From Alloyangia pacifica (GTDB taxonomy: Bacteria > Pseudomonadota > Alphaproteobacteria > Rhodobacterales > Rhodobacteraceae): 64,000 nucleotides of DNA. The stretch lies in NCBI RefSeq assembly GCF_003111685.1, contig NZ_CP022190.1, positions 124,001 through 188,000 on the forward strand. Direction: 5' to 3'. The translations under genes were made by a program, and so were the position numbers. The first letter of the stretch is position 1. Each line of letters starts with the position of its first letter. This document shows positions 9,328 to 19,032 of this stretch, piece by piece. The notes under the pieces are model-generated. The model saw nothing but the letters and a program-made list of their open reading frames with translations. It made no database searches and was not told the DNA's origin.

Positions 9328-10128
9328 TTACTTGGCAAGCGCGGGCGCGAGCGCCTCGATCCGCTGCAGCAGCTCGGCAAGGTGGACCCGCAGCTTGGCG
9401 GCCTTGCTCTCATCGTAGGCATAGGGGGCCACCTCGGTTTCGAGGTGGGTGTCCTGCGCCAGTTCCATCTGGATGGCGTGAAGGCCTTCCTCGGGGCGGC
9501 CATAGTGGCGCGTCGTCCAGCCCCCGGTGAAGCGGCCGTTGAGCACCGAGGTATAGCCCTCGGCGGCGGCGCAGGCCTCGGCCACGGCGGCCTCGATCGC
9601 CGGATCGCAGGTCGTGCCCTTGCCGGTGCCGATGTTGAAGTCGGGCAGCTTGCCGTCGAAGAGGAAGGGGATGTGCGAGCGGATCGAGTGGCAATCGTAG
9701 AGGATCGCCACGCCATGTCTCGCCCGCACCCGCTCTAGCTCGGCCATCAGCGCGGCGTGGTAGGGCGCGTGGAAGGCGTCGCGGCGGGCGGCGATCTCGG
9801 CCTCACCCGGCTCCTCGGTCCAGATCGGCGTGCCATCGAAATCTGTGAGCGGCACGAGGCCCGTGGTGTTCTGGCCGGGATAGAGGCTGGCGCCATCCGG
9901 CGGACGGTTGGCGTCGATCACATAGCGGTGGAAGGTGGCGCGCACCGTGGTGGCGCCCGGCAGCAGCCCCTCGTAGAGCCTGTGGATGTGCCAGTCGGTA
10001 TCGCTCAGCTCCTGCCCGCTCGGGGTGAGCTTGCGGAAGATCTCGTCCGGCAGGTAGGTGCCGGTGTGCGGCAGGCCGAGGACGACGGGGCCATCGCCCC
10101 GGGTGACGGTGACGGGCTCGTTTCTCAC
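9328..10128 (-). CDS. hutG: N-formylglutamate deformylase (HutG, FGase family)
   Basis: This 266-residue enzyme hydrolyses N-formyl-L-glutamate to glutamate and formate, the last step of the five-step histidine pathway. It belongs to the N-formylglutamate amidohydrolase family, shown by [21 protein letters not shown] and [16 protein letters not shown], which carry likely metal-binding His/Asp/Glu residues. It is not an arginase-type formiminoglutamase, which matters because this version needs HutF to make its substrate. It starts with GTG and overlaps the hutH stop by four bases, so the two are coupled. Confidence 0.93.
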   Translation of the reverse strand: MRNEPVTVTRGDGPVVLGLPHTGTYLPDEIFRKLTPSGQELSDTDWHIHRLYEGLLPGATTVRATFHRYVIDANRPPDGASLYPGQNTTGLVPLTDFDGTPIWTEEPGEAEIAARRDAFHAPYHAALMAELERVRARHGVAILYDCHSIRSHIPFLFDGKLPDFNIGTGKGTTCDPAIEAAVAEACAAAEGYTSVLNGRFTGGWTTRHYGRPEEGLHAIQMELAQDTHLETEVAPYAYDESKAAKLRVHLAELLQRIEALAPALAK

Positions 10129-11642
10129 AGCGCTTCCTCCAGTCCTGCGGCGGCCAGCAGCGCGCCCGTGCGCACCAGCGCGGCGCCTTTTTCAAGGTCG
10201 GGCGCCAAGTAGCGGTCATTCTCCAGCGGCGCGACATGCTCGCGGATCTTGCCCACCACGCGCGCGAGGCGATGCGAGGTCTTCAGCGGCGCGCGGAAAT
10301 CCACGCCCTGCGCGGCGCAGAGCGCCTCGACCCCGAGGATCACCGACAGGTTGCGGTTCATCAGACCAAGGCGGCGCGCGCCGTGGGCGGCCATCGACAC
10401 ATGGTCCTCCTGATTGGCCGAGGTCGGCGTGCTGTCGGTCGAGCAGGGGTTGGCGAGGTGCTTGTTCTCGGACATGAGCGCGGCGGTGGTCACCTCGGCG
10501 ATCATGTAGCCCGAATTCAGCCCTGGCGCGGGCGTCAGGAAGGGCGGCAAGTCGTGGTTCATCGCCGGATCGACCATCAGCGCGACGCGGCGCTGCGCGA
10601 TGGCGCCGATTTCCGACAGCGCCAGCGCGATCTGGTCGGCGGCAAAGGCCACCGGCTCGGCGTGGAAGTTGCCGCCCGACACGATCTGCCCCGGCCCCAG
10701 AACCAGCGGGTTGTCGGTGACCGCGTTGGCTTCGATCTCGAGCGTGGTCGCGGCGTAGCGCAGAAGATCGATGGCCGCGCCCGCCACCTGCGGCTGGCAG
10801 CGGATGCAATAGGGATCCTGCACCCGGGTGTCGCCGATCCGGTGGCTCTCGCGGATCTCCGAGCCTTCCATCAGGTCGCGGATGCCCGCCGCAACCTCGA
10901 TCTGGCCGCGATGGCCGCGCAGCGTGTGGATCTCGGCGCGGGTGGGCGCGGTGGAGCCCATGATCGCGTCCGTGGTGAGGCTGGCGGTGACGATCGAGGT
11001 CTGCGCGTTGCGCCAGCCCTCGAACAGCCCCACCAGCGCCAGCGCGGTCGAGAACTGCGTGCCGTTGATCAGCGCGAGACCTTCCTTCGGCCCCAGCACC
11101 ACAGGTTCCAGCCCGGCCTTCGCCAGCGCCTCGGCACCATGATGTACATCGCCGCCAAATTCCGCCTGCCCTGCCCCCAGCAGCACGGCGGTCATATGCG
11201 CCAGTGGCGCGAGGTCACCCGAGGCACCGACGGACCCTTGGCATGGCACCACCGGGGTAACCCCCTTCTCGAGCATCGCTTCCAGCAGATCGACGGTCTG
11301 CACCTGCACACCCGACGCACCGCGCCCGAGGCTGAGCAGCTTCAGCGCCATCATCAGGCGCGTGGTGGCGCGGGGCAGCGGCTCGCCGACGCCGCAGCAA
11401 TGCGACAGGATCAGGTTGCGCTGCAGCGTCGCCGTGTCCTCGGGCGCGATCTTGATCGAGGCGAGCTTGCCGAAGCCGGTGTTGACGCCGTAGATCGCCT
11501 CGGACCCGGCGGCGGCATCGGCGACAACCTTGGCCGAGGCGGCGATGCCCGGGCGCGCCGCGTCATCGAGACGGGCCGGCGCATCGGTCCGCCAGAGCTG
11601 TTCGAGCTGCGCCAGCGTGGCGGCGCCGGGGGTGAGGATCAT
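10125..11642 (-). CDS. hutH: Histidine ammonia-lyase
   Basis: This enzyme deaminates L-histidine to trans-urocanate, the first step of the pathway. The protein is 505 residues. The Ala-Ser-Gly triplet that self-cyclises to the MIO electrophile is at residues 140-142 within [15 protein letters not shown]. Other lyase motifs include [10 protein letters not shown] near residue 51 and a late QEDHVSM block. A longer reading frame exists upstream inside hutI, but the ATG at 11642 starts the family-typical N-terminus and overlaps the hutI stop by four bases (ATGA). Confidence 0.96.
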   Translation of the reverse strand: MILTPGAATLAQLEQLWRTDAPARLDDAARPGIAASAKVVADAAAGSEAIYGVNTGFGKLASIKIAPEDTATLQRNLILSHCCGVGEPLPRATTRLMMALKLLSLGRGASGVQVQTVDLLEAMLEKGVTPVVPCQGSVGASGDLAPLAHMTAVLLGAGQAEFGGDVHHGAEALAKAGLEPVVLGPKEGLALINGTQFSTALALVGLFEGWRNAQTSIVTASLTTDAIMGSTAPTRAEIHTLRGHRGQIEVAAGIRDLMEGSEIRESHRIGDTRVQDPYCIRCQPQVAGAAIDLLRYAATTLEIEANAVTDNPLVLGPGQIVSGGNFHAEPVAFAADQIALALSEIGAIAQRRVALMVDPAMNHDLPPFLTPAPGLNSGYMIAEVTTAALMSENKHLANPCSTDSTPTSANQEDHVSMAAHGARRLGLMNRNLSVILGVEALCAAQGVDFRAPLKTSHRLARVVGKIREHVAPLENDRYLAPDLEKGAALVRTGALLAAAGLEEAL

Positions 11643-12844
11643 GCTTGGCCTCCGAAAATACGGGTATGGAGCGGGTTGAACCCGATGCGATAGGACAGCT
11701 CTGCCGGGCTGCCCGTGTTCCAGATGTTGAGATCGGCGCGCTGGCCCGCGACGATCCGGCCCCGGTCGCTGAAGCCCAGCGCCTTGGCGGCGTTCACCGT
11801 CACCCCGCGCAGTGCCTCTTCCGGCGTCATGCAAAAGAGCGTGCAGCCCATGTTCATGGCCAGCAAGAGCGAGGTCAGCGGCGAGGTGCCAGGGTTGGCG
11901 TCGGTCGAGAGCGCCATGGGCACATTGTACTTGCGGAAGGCCGCGACGGGCGGCGCCTGCGTCTCGTGGATCGCGTAGAAGGCGCCGGGCAGCAGCACGG
12001 CAACCATCCCCGCCGCAGCCATCGCCTCGGCATCGGCCTCGGTGGCATATTCCACGTGATCGGCCGAGAGCGCGCCATACTTGGCTGCAAGCTGGATGCC
12101 GCCCTGATGCGACAGCTGCTCGGCGTGCAGCTTGACCGGCAGCCCGAGCCTTTGCGCCTCGGCAAAGACCGGCTCCATCTCGGCGGCGGAAAAGGCGATG
12201 CCTTCGCAGAAGCCGTCGACCGCATCCACCAGCCCCTCGGCATGGGCGGCACGCAGGGTCGGCAGGCAGACTTCGTCGATGTACTCGGCCTTGGTCCCCG
12301 TCCACTCCGGCGGCAGCGCATGGGCCCCGAGGAAGGTGGTCACCACGTTGACCGGGCGCAGCTCGGCAAGCTTGCGGGCGACGCGCAGCAGGCTCAGTTC
12401 GGTGTCCCGATCAAGCCCGTAGCCGGACTTGATTTCGACGGTGGTCACCCCCTCGGCGAGCAGCGCATCGAGCCGCGGCAGCGATTGCGCGATCAGCACG
12501 CCCTCGTCCGCCGCGCGGGTGTGCTTTACGGTCGAGGCGATGCCGCCGCCGGCGCGGGCAATCTCTTCGTAGCTCGCGCCCTCGAGGCGCATCTCGAATT
12601 CGCGGGCGCGCGAGCCGCCGTAGACGAGGTGGGTGTGGCAGTCGGTCAGCGCGGGCGTCACGAGACGGCCCTCGAGCTCGGTCACCGCCCAGTCGGCATA
12701 GGTTTCGGGCAGGTCGGCCATGGGACCGACCCAGGCGATGGTGCCGCCATCGATCGCCACGGAACCGCCCTCGAGCAGCCCGTAGCCCTTGTCCCCCTCC
12801 AGCGTCACTAGCGTTCCGCCGCGCAGCACCTGTTGCTTTGTCAT
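11639..12844 (-). CDS. hutI: Imidazolonepropionase
   Basis: This enzyme opens the imidazolone ring to give N-formimino-L-glutamate, the third step. The 401-residue amidohydrolase has the metal-binding HxH motif at about residues 70-72 ([10 protein letters not shown]), then [20 protein letters not shown] and [11 protein letters not shown], all characteristic of HutI. The start was set at the ATG preceded by GGGAGA; a longer frame upstream reads through the promoter and operator. It is the first gene of the hutI-H-G-U operon. No hutF lies nearby. Confidence 0.95.
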   Translation of the reverse strand: MTKQQVLRGGTLVTLEGDKGYGLLEGGSVAIDGGTIAWVGPMADLPETYADWAVTELEGRLVTPALTDCHTHLVYGGSRAREFEMRLEGASYEEIARAGGGIASTVKHTRAADEGVLIAQSLPRLDALLAEGVTTVEIKSGYGLDRDTELSLLRVARKLAELRPVNVVTTFLGAHALPPEWTGTKAEYIDEVCLPTLRAAHAEGLVDAVDGFCEGIAFSAAEMEPVFAEAQRLGLPVKLHAEQLSHQGGIQLAAKYGALSADHVEYATEADAEAMAAAGMVAVLLPGAFYAIHETQAPPVAAFRKYNVPMALSTDANPGTSPLTSLLLAMNMGCTLFCMTPEEALRGVTVNAAKALGFSDRGRIVAGQRADLNIWNTGSPAELSYRIGFNPLHTRIFGGQA

Positions 12845-12869
12845 ATCGATTCTCCCGGTCGTAGGGTCT

Positions 12870-12898
12870 TTATGTCTATACAATTGAAGTTCTGTCAA
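12870..12898 (-). promoter_or_regulatory. hutI promoter with embedded HutC operator
   Basis: Reading leftward, a perfect TTGACA hexamer (12898-12893) is followed 17-18 bases later by ACATAA/CATAAA as a possible -10. Between and overlapping them is TGTCTATACA (12873-12882), an exact match to the GTMTAKAC consensus of HutC-subfamily regulators, extended to a near-palindrome by flanking A/T. Repressor binding would block polymerase directly. The sites are visible in the sequence; regulation by the hutC in this window is inferred. Confidence 0.7.
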
Positions 12899-13093
12899 TC
12901 GAGGCGTCGGGAAAACCAGCCCGCGTGCGCCGCAGTGCCCACCCAACAGGCGTTAGAGAAGTCGGGCGGGTCGGTATTGACGTCACCGCGTTCACTTTAG
13001 AAAAACTAAACCAATGCGCAGCCCCGGCCCGCTTGTCCAACGCCCCGCCAAGAGACATCCTCGCCGCATCTTTCGCCCGCCAGAGGACTCCCC

Positions 13094-14446
13094 ATGTCGC
13101 GCCCCGACCAGCTCAAACTCGGAACTTTCGTCTATACCTTCGGCTTCCACCCGGCGGCCTGGCTGCATCCGGGAAGCGATGTGCATGGCGCCAATGACCT
13201 CACGCACCTCAAAAAGGTCGCGCAGATCTCCGAGGCGGCCAAGCTCGACTTCATGTTCTTCGCCGACAGCCCGGCGGCGGCCATCGGCGATCCCGCCGCC
13301 CTCGCCCGGCAGCCCACCAAGATGAACCGTTTCGAGCCGATCACCGCGATCACCGCGCTGTCGCAGCACACCGAGAAGCTCGGCTTCGTCGCCACCGCCT
13401 CGACCTCCTACTACGAGCCCTACAACATCGCGCGGCTTTTCGCCTCTGCCGACCATATGTCGGGCGGACGGATGTGCTGGAACGTGGTGACCTCGGACCA
13501 CGACGAGACCGGCTACAACTACAACCGCGAGGGGCTACCGCCGCATGCCGAGCGCTACGAGCGCTGCGAGGAATTCGTCGACGTCGTTTTCGGCCTCTGG
13601 GACAGCTACGAGCCGGATGCGCTGCTGCTCGACCGCGACAGTGGTATCTACCACGACCAGTACAAGCTCCACGAGCTGAACCACAACGGCAAGCACTTCC
13701 AGGTGCGCGGCCCGCTGAACATCGCTCGCACCCCGCAGGGCCGCCCGGTGATCGCTCAGGCCGGCGGCTCCGAGCCCGGCATGGAGCTCGCCGCCCGCAC
13801 CGCCGAGATGGTGTTCTCGCTGGCCTCGAACATCGACAAGAACCGCGCCTTTTATGCCAATGTGAAGAGCCGCATGGCCAAATACGGGCGGCACGAGGAC
13901 GATCTGAAGATCATGCCCGGCATCGTCATCAACGTCGGCGAGACCGAGGCAGAGGCCGAGGCCAAGGCGCAGCAGCTGGTGGATTTGATGCACCCCGACG
14001 TCGGCCTGCTGATGCTGCAGGAGTTCCTCGAGGCGGACCTGCGCGGCGTCGATCTCGACAAGCCCTTCCCGATGGAGCGGATGCCGCAGAAGGCCAAGGG
14101 CTCGAAGGCGCTCTTCGACGAGCTGAAGGAATTCGTCACCCAGGGCCACACCATGCGCGAGCTGATCACCCATTACGCCCGCCGCCACACCGGCAACGGG
14201 CTGACCGGCACGCCCGTGCAGATCGCCGACTTCATGCAGGAATGGTTCGAGACCCGCGCCGCCGACGGCTTCATCCTAATGTTCCCGACGCTGCCCAGCT
14301 CTCTCGAGGATTTCACCCGCCTGGTGGTTCCAGAGCTGCGCCGTCGCGGGCTGTTCCGCGAGGAGTATGAGGCCGGCACCCTGCGCGGAAACCTCGGCAT
14401 CTCGGAGCCCGGCAACCGCTACACGCTGGCCCGCGCGGCGGAATAG
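13094..14446 (+). CDS. LLM-class flavin-dependent monooxygenase (NtaA/SnaA/DszA family)
   Basis: This is a 450-residue FMNH2-dependent, two-component monooxygenase. Its length and motifs fit the NtaA/SnaA/DszA branch rather than short luciferases: YTFGFHPAAWLHP near the start, LGFVATASTSYYEPYNIARLFASAD, CWNVVTSDHDETGYNYNREG, GRPVIAQAGGSEPG, and the late LTGTPVQIADFMQEWF. Relatives oxidise chelators, sulfur heterocycles or alkyl sulfides. The substrate here is unknown and no flavin reductase partner is adjacent. A ribosome site (GAGGA) precedes the ATG. The gene is divergent from the hut operon; no functional link is evident. Confidence 0.88.
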   Translation: MSRPDQLKLGTFVYTFGFHPAAWLHPGSDVHGANDLTHLKKVAQISEAAKLDFMFFADSPAAAIGDPAALARQPTKMNRFEPITAITALSQHTEKLGFVATASTSYYEPYNIARLFASADHMSGGRMCWNVVTSDHDETGYNYNREGLPPHAERYERCEEFVDVVFGLWDSYEPDALLLDRDSGIYHDQYKLHELNHNGKHFQVRGPLNIARTPQGRPVIAQAGGSEPGMELAARTAEMVFSLASNIDKNRAFYANVKSRMAKYGRHEDDLKIMPGIVINVGETEAEAEAKAQQLVDLMHPDVGLLMLQEFLEADLRGVDLDKPFPMERMPQKAKGSKALFDELKEFVTQGHTMRELITHYARRHTGNGLTGTPVQIADFMQEWFETRAADGFILMFPTLPSSLEDFTRLVVPELRRRGLFREEYEAGTLRGNLGISEPGNRYTLARAAE

Positions 14447-14510
14447 ACCGACCGCCGGGCGCGCCGGGCCCCTGCCACCGTTCCCGGGATATCCGCACCT
14501 GGAAGAAAGG

Positions 14511-14528
14511 GGGCGGGGCGCTCCGCCC
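14511..14528 (+). terminator. GC-rich hairpin after the monooxygenase gene
   Basis: A GGGCGG/CCGCCC stem with a 6-base loop lies 65 bases downstream of the monooxygenase stop. There is no U-run, so if it terminates transcription it does so weakly or together with Rho. Confidence 0.35.
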
Positions 14529-14628
14529 GCCTGTCACAAAATCGGCGCGGCGGGGCGCGCGGGGCCGGGAACGAATTCCGCATTTCGAAGTTGAGGGCCA
14601 TGATCCCTCATTTGAGACTGCCCAGTTC

Positions 14629-15666
14629 ATGAACCGCACCCCCACCGCCGACCCCGTGCTGCGCGTCAGCGTCGCGATCCTTGCGGGGCTGGCCCTGCTG
14701 GTCTGCCTCAAGCTCGCCCAGGACATCTTTGCCCCGCTGATGCTCGCGGTGATCGTCGGCATTATCTTCTCGCCCCTTGCCGACCGGCTGGAGCGGATCA
14801 AGATGCCGCGCGGGCTCGCGGCGATCTTTTTAATCGTGCTGATCTTTTTCCTTTTTGCCTCGCTTGCTTTCCTCGCCGAGCCCTATGTCACTGCCGCCAT
14901 CAACCGCATCCCCACGGTGAAATACGAGATCCGCAAGTTCCTCTTCGAGTACCGCGACCTGATCCGCGGTATCGACGAAGTCGAACAGGCGCTTGGCGCG
15001 GCGCAGAAGAAGGCCGAGGAAGGGTCAGCCATGCCCAGCGTCACCGATGCGCTCTACCTCGCGCCGGTCATCGTGGCGCAGGCGCTGGTTTTCTTCGGCG
15101 GGTTGTTTTTCTTCCTTCTGACCCGCTGGGGCATCTACAACTGGATGGCCCACCGCATCGGCGACAACACAACCACCGCGTCTATTCTCGAGCGCTTCTG
15201 CGCGGCCGAACGCTCTGTCGCGCGCTATTTCGCCACCATCTCGCTGATCAACATCGGTCTGGGCTTCGCGGTGACCGGCGGGCTGATGGCGATTGGCATG
15301 CCCGCCGCACCGATCTGGGGCATCGCCGCGGCGCTGCTGAACTACGTGCTCTACGTCGGGCCGGCCGCCATGGTCGCAGGGCTGCTGCTCAACGGGCTGG
15401 TGGCCTTCGACGGGCTGATGAGCTTTGCCCCGGCCGCGATCTACCTGTTCTTCAACATGTGCGAAGCACAGTTCGTCACCCCCGGCCTGGTGGGCAAGCA
15501 CATCCAGATCAACCCCTTCTTGATCTTCGTCTCGCTGGTTTTCTGGCTCTGGCTCTGGGGGCCGCTCGGCGGCATCGTCGCCATTCCGACCACGGTGATC
15601 GTGCTGCACCTCTTCGACATCATCGGCGAGGGGCGCAAGGCTCCGCCCGCCCGCCGCGCCGCCTGA
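14629..15666 (+). CDS. AI-2E family transporter (first of two)
   Basis: This is a 345-residue polytopic membrane protein of the AI-2E exporter family (PF01594). It has N-terminal helices, a soluble charged loop (about residues 100-135) and C-terminal helices. Family motifs include IIFSPLADRLERIKMPRGLAA and, late, LIFVSLVFWLWLWGPLGGIVAIP. Some members export quorum-sensing AI-2, others act as sodium/proton antiporters; the name does not settle this protein's cargo. No strong ribosome site precedes the ATG. A second copy is at 25998. Confidence 0.88.
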   Translation: MNRTPTADPVLRVSVAILAGLALLVCLKLAQDIFAPLMLAVIVGIIFSPLADRLERIKMPRGLAAIFLIVLIFFLFASLAFLAEPYVTAAINRIPTVKYEIRKFLFEYRDLIRGIDEVEQALGAAQKKAEEGSAMPSVTDALYLAPVIVAQALVFFGGLFFFLLTRWGIYNWMAHRIGDNTTTASILERFCAAERSVARYFATISLINIGLGFAVTGGLMAIGMPAAPIWGIAAALLNYVLYVGPAAMVAGLLLNGLVAFDGLMSFAPAAIYLFFNMCEAQFVTPGLVGKHIQINPFLIFVSLVFWLWLWGPLGGIVAIPTTVIVLHLFDIIGEGRKAPPARRAA

Positions 15667-15834
15667 GGCGCGGCGCCCCCGCCGCGGGACCGCGCCCGTC
15701 CCCGCGCGTGACAGAAGAAACTCTTTGCGAAAACGCCCGGATAGAGGATCATTGTCCGGGCAGGATAGCTCTCGGAGTCCCGGCACTTGCGACTCGAAGG
15801 ACCCTGCGCGGTTTTCAGGAGGCGCGTATTTCCG

Positions 15835-16668
15835 GTGTCCATCGCATCCCATTCGATCCCCTTCGGGCTGATCCTCCTCATCTTCCTGCTCGCATTGCCC
15901 GCCTGCGCCTTTGCCGGGTTCCGCTTCGGCAGCCACGAGCTCCGGCAGAACCCGTCGAGCTATGCCGAGGGCAAGATGCCGGGCGAGGCGTCTCTCGGCG
16001 CGCTGCTGGCGTTGCTGGGGCTGCTGCTCGGCTTCACCTTCAGCGCCGTGCTGAACTGGCGCGAGGCCAGCGTTTCCGCGGTGGTCGAAGAGGCGGCAGC
16101 GCTCGGCACCGCCTTCCTGCGCGCCGATCTTCTGCCCGAGGCCGAGGGCCGGCCGCTGCAGCAGGCGCTGCTGGGCTACGCGCGCACCCGCGTCGTGCCG
16201 CAAGGCTACCGTCCCACCCGCGAGAACATCGATGCCTTCGTGGCGCGCAGCACCGAGGCGCAGGCGGCGCTCTGGCCCGCCACCATGGCGGCGCTGACGC
16301 CCGAGGTTCCCGCCCCTGTCGCCACCTATGTGGCCGGCGGCATCACCGAGGTGCTCGACGCGCACAGCCGCCGCGTCGCCGCCGCCTCGAAGTCGATCAC
16401 ATCGGGCATCTGGATGCTGCTGACCTTCGCCGCCGGATCGGGGGTCTTCATCATCGGCAACCGCGCGGCACTGCAGGGCCGACGACTGAGCTGGCGGACG
16501 CTGGTCTTCTCGCTGGTGCTGACCGCGGTGCTGGTGACCATCGAGGATCTCAGCCGCGCCTCGGACGGGTTCACCGTGGTGCCCCAGACCCCGCTGATCG
16601 CCGCCGTGGCCGACATGGAGGGCGCCCTCGGCGCTGCGGCCCTGGCGAGCGCCGCACCCAGCCCCTGA
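15835..16668 (+). CDS. Bestrophin-like/DUF4239 membrane protein
   Basis: This 277-residue protein has a membrane helix at the N-terminus, a second near residue 55 (LGALLALLGLLLGFTFS), a soluble helical middle and two C-terminal helices. The segment VVEEAAALGTAFLRADLLPE matches the DUF4239 (bestrophin-like) family. These are possible anion channels, but function is not established. The start is uncertain. The GTG at 15835 follows AGGAGG by 12 bases and places the first helix at the N-terminus. A TTG at 15787 would add 16 residues. Confidence 0.65.
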   Translation: MSIASHSIPFGLILLIFLLALPACAFAGFRFGSHELRQNPSSYAEGKMPGEASLGALLALLGLLLGFTFSAVLNWREASVSAVVEEAAALGTAFLRADLLPEAEGRPLQQALLGYARTRVVPQGYRPTRENIDAFVARSTEAQAALWPATMAALTPEVPAPVATYVAGGITEVLDAHSRRVAAASKSITSGIWMLLTFAAGSGVFIIGNRAALQGRRLSWRTLVFSLVLTAVLVTIEDLSRASDGFTVVPQTPLIAAVADMEGALGAAALASAAPSP

Positions 16669-16762
16669 AGCCCGGCGTCAGCCCGGCACCAGTACCACGC
16701 TTTCATGCTCGTTGGATCGGTCCGCGCGATCAGCGCCACCGCGCCGCAGATTGCGCCACCGC

Positions 16763-16804
16763 CGAAAAAGAAAAGGCTCCACCTCGGGGAAAAGGTGGAG
16801 CCTT
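16763..16804 (-). terminator. Strong rho-independent terminator (leftward)
   Basis: A perfect 11-base stem, AAGGCTCCACC/GGTGGAGCCTT, with a 10-base loop is followed on the minus strand by a T-rich tract (TTTTCTTTTTC). It stands about 120 bases beyond the stop of the leftward YihY gene and would end that transcript. The rest of the 255-base gap between the convergent genes shows no gene. Confidence 0.85.
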
Positions 16805-16923
16805 GCAACGATCCGGGCCACTGAGGGAAGTCGGGACAGGGTGCAACCCGGGATCAGGGACAGGACAAATGGTGGGTCCTTGTGCTTCAAACACCGGGGC
16901 GGGACATTGGTTCCCGCAATTCG

Positions 16924-17907
16924 TCACATTTTTTCAGAACCTTCCGTGGCCTGCTCCGATGCTGCCTTCGCCGCGTCCTTTCCCGCGCTGCGGCGCCCCA
17001 GGAGCACCTGCGCCAGCTCGATGTTGAGCTGCGCGCCGAGCAGCGTCACCAGCGCGCTGACGTAGAACCACAGCAACAGCGCCACCACCGCCCCGAGCGA
17101 GCCGTAGACCTCGTTCAGCCGGTCGAAGTTGCGCACGTAACTGGCCAGGGCAAAGGAGCCGATGGCCCAGGCGATCACCGCAAGCGCCGCACCCGGCGTC
17201 AGCCAGGGCATCCGCGCGCGGCGCCGGTTCGGCCCGAAGCGATAGACCAACGCGACGGCCAGGTAGACGACGCACAGCAGCACGATCCATTTCGTCCCCT
17301 CGACCGCGATCTCGACCCCCGCCGGCAGGTGCAGGAAGGCCATGCCCGCCGGAACCACGACCACCGCCGCGAAGGCCAAGAGCGCCACCAGCACAAGCAC
17401 GGCGGTCATTCCGTAGGCCACCAGCACGCGGCGCACCGGGTTGGTGCGATGCGGCGCCTCGGTCACCGTGTTGAGCCCGCGGATCAGCGCCGCCACCGAG
17501 GCCCGCGCCGTCCAGATCGCCACCACGATCGAGGCGATAGAGGCCCATTGCAGCGTCGAGCGGTTGGTCGAGATCAGCTGGGTGATCTGCGCGTCTATGA
17601 GTTGGAAGGCGGTTTCGGGAATGACCTCGGTGAGCAGCTCCATTTGCTCGGCGATGGCGATGGGATCGGCCCAGTAGCCCCAGATGGCAATCACCGCCGC
17701 CATCGCCGGAAAGATCGACAGGAAGGCGTAAAAGGCCACGCCCGCCGCGATCAGCCCGAGATTGCGCTCGTCCATCCGCAGCCAGGTCCGCCACAGGGCA
17801 TGCAGCCAGCCGCGCAGCCCGACGTGACGCAGGTGCACGCGCTCCTTGCGCGCGGCATAAGCCGCAGATTGCGGCGCGGGGTCAGGCGGGGAGGAGACGT
17901 TCTGCAT
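16924..17907 (-). CDS. YihY/virulence factor BrkB family membrane protein
   Basis: This is a 327-residue protein with about six membrane helices, of the YihY (formerly RNase BN) family. Visible motifs are LGLIAAGVAFYAFLSIFPAMAA near residue 55, ASVAALIRGLN, and the C-terminal [29 protein letters not shown]. Function in the family is unclear; the old ribonuclease label is wrong. The start at 17907 (MQNVSSPPD) was chosen because longer frames run into the divergent kinase gene. A terminator lies downstream. Confidence 0.88.
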   Translation of the reverse strand: MQNVSSPPDPAPQSAAYAARKERVHLRHVGLRGWLHALWRTWLRMDERNLGLIAAGVAFYAFLSIFPAMAAVIAIWGYWADPIAIAEQMELLTEVIPETAFQLIDAQITQLISTNRSTLQWASIASIVVAIWTARASVAALIRGLNTVTEAPHRTNPVRRVLVAYGMTAVLVLVALLAFAAVVVVPAGMAFLHLPAGVEIAVEGTKWIVLLCVVYLAVALVYRFGPNRRRARMPWLTPGAALAVIAWAIGSFALASYVRNFDRLNEVYGSLGAVVALLLWFYVSALVTLLGAQLNIELAQVLLGRRSAGKDAAKAASEQATEGSEKM

Positions 17908-18039
17908 CTGCGCAACCTGCGCATAAGCCAACGCGGCGTCAATCCGCTGGTTGCCCGAAGGAGGGCAAATTTGCGACGCCGATGCGGCCCACAGCTGCGG
18001 AACCGCCCGCACTTGCGCGCGTTGATCCGGTGAACCCCA

Positions 18040-19032
18040 ATGGAGAGCGCCCCCGTGACCGACAATCGCAAGATCTGTGTCATCCTCAATGAGCACTCCG
18101 GGGATCACCCCGACAGGCAGAGCCGCCGCGAGAAGCTGACGGAGCTTTTCGCGCAGAACGGGCTCGAGGTCGAGTTGATCGGCCTCACCCCCGACAAGCC
18201 GATCCTCGACACCGCGCGCAAAGCCGCGGGCAACGGCTGCGCGATGATCGTCGCCGCGGGCGGCGACGGCACCATCGGCGCGGTGGCCGCCGCCGCGCAT
18301 GAAGCAGGCGTGCCGATGGGGGTGATCCCGCAGGGCACCTTCAACTATTTCGCCCGTGGCCTCGATATCCCCGAAGAGCCCGAAGGCGCGGTGCGCGTGC
18401 TCGCAACCGGCCGCCTGCGTGAGATCAGCCTCGGCGAGGTCAACGGCGAGGTGTTCCTCAACAACGCCAGCCTCGGGATCTACCCGCTGATCCTGCGCAC
18501 CCGAGAGGGCGTCTACCAGCGCTGGGGCCGCTCGCGCATCGCTGCCTACTGGTCGGTGGTCCTCGCGCTCGCCGGGTTCCGCCACCCCCTGCGCCTTCGG
18601 GTCGAGGTGGACGGGCACAGCTCCGAGATGCGCACCCCCCTCGCCTTCGTCGCCAACAGCGCCTACCAGCTCGAGCAGTTCAATCTCGACGGGGCCGATG
18701 CGATCCGCGACGGCGAGTTCGTGCTCTTCACCTCCAAGGGCGCCAGCCGCTGGGATCTGGTGCGCGCCTCCTTCCGCCTCGCCATCGGCAAGGCGCAGAA
18801 GGGCGAGGAATTCGGCTTCGTCACCGGGCGCGAGATCACCCTGCACGCAGACAGGCCCCAAGCGCTGGTGGCCCGCGACGGCGAGAAGGAGCTGATGCAG
18901 ACCCCCATCCGCTTCCGCCGCCGGTCCGAGCCGCTGCGCGTGATGGTTCCGGCGGAGAACGTCCCGGCGCGAGAAAATTCGGAGCTCGAAAGGCCCGCGG
19001 ACGCCACCCTCGAAAAGGGCCTGCCGGCATGA
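18040..19032 (+). CDS. Diacylglycerol/sphingosine kinase-family protein
   Basis: This 330-residue soluble protein has the DAGK catalytic fold. The nucleotide-binding GGDGT motif is at residues 74-78 (VAAGGDGTIGAV), and PQGTFNYFARGL matches the lipid-kinase pattern G-T-x-N-x-F-A-R. Homologues phosphorylate diacylglycerol or related lipids. It overlaps the next gene, a phosphoesterase, by four bases (ATGA), so the pair is co-translated and may act on the same lipid or nucleotide pool. A GTG at 18055 is an alternative start. Confidence 0.85.
   Translation: MESAPVTDNRKICVILNEHSGDHPDRQSRREKLTELFAQNGLEVELIGLTPDKPILDTARKAAGNGCAMIVAAGGDGTIGAVAAAAHEAGVPMGVIPQGTFNYFARGLDIPEEPEGAVRVLATGRLREISLGEVNGEVFLNNASLGIYPLILRTREGVYQRWGRSRIAAYWSVVLALAGFRHPLRLRVEVDGHSSEMRTPLAFVANSAYQLEQFNLDGADAIRDGEFVLFTSKGASRWDLVRASFRLAIGKAQKGEEFGFVTGREITLHADRPQALVARDGEKELMQTPIRFRRRSEPLRVMVPAENVPARENSELERPADATLEKGLPA

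Noticed and set aside
13130..13137. Second GTCTATAC core (HutC-like) near the monooxygenase start
   Set aside because: It lies inside the coding sequence (Phe-Val-Tyr-Thr-Phe), lacks the flanking palindrome and promoter context, and is explained by the conserved protein motif.
16924..18861. YihY protein extended to 645 residues
   Set aside because: The extra N-terminal part is antisense to the lipid-kinase-like gene; the membrane protein is complete from 17907.
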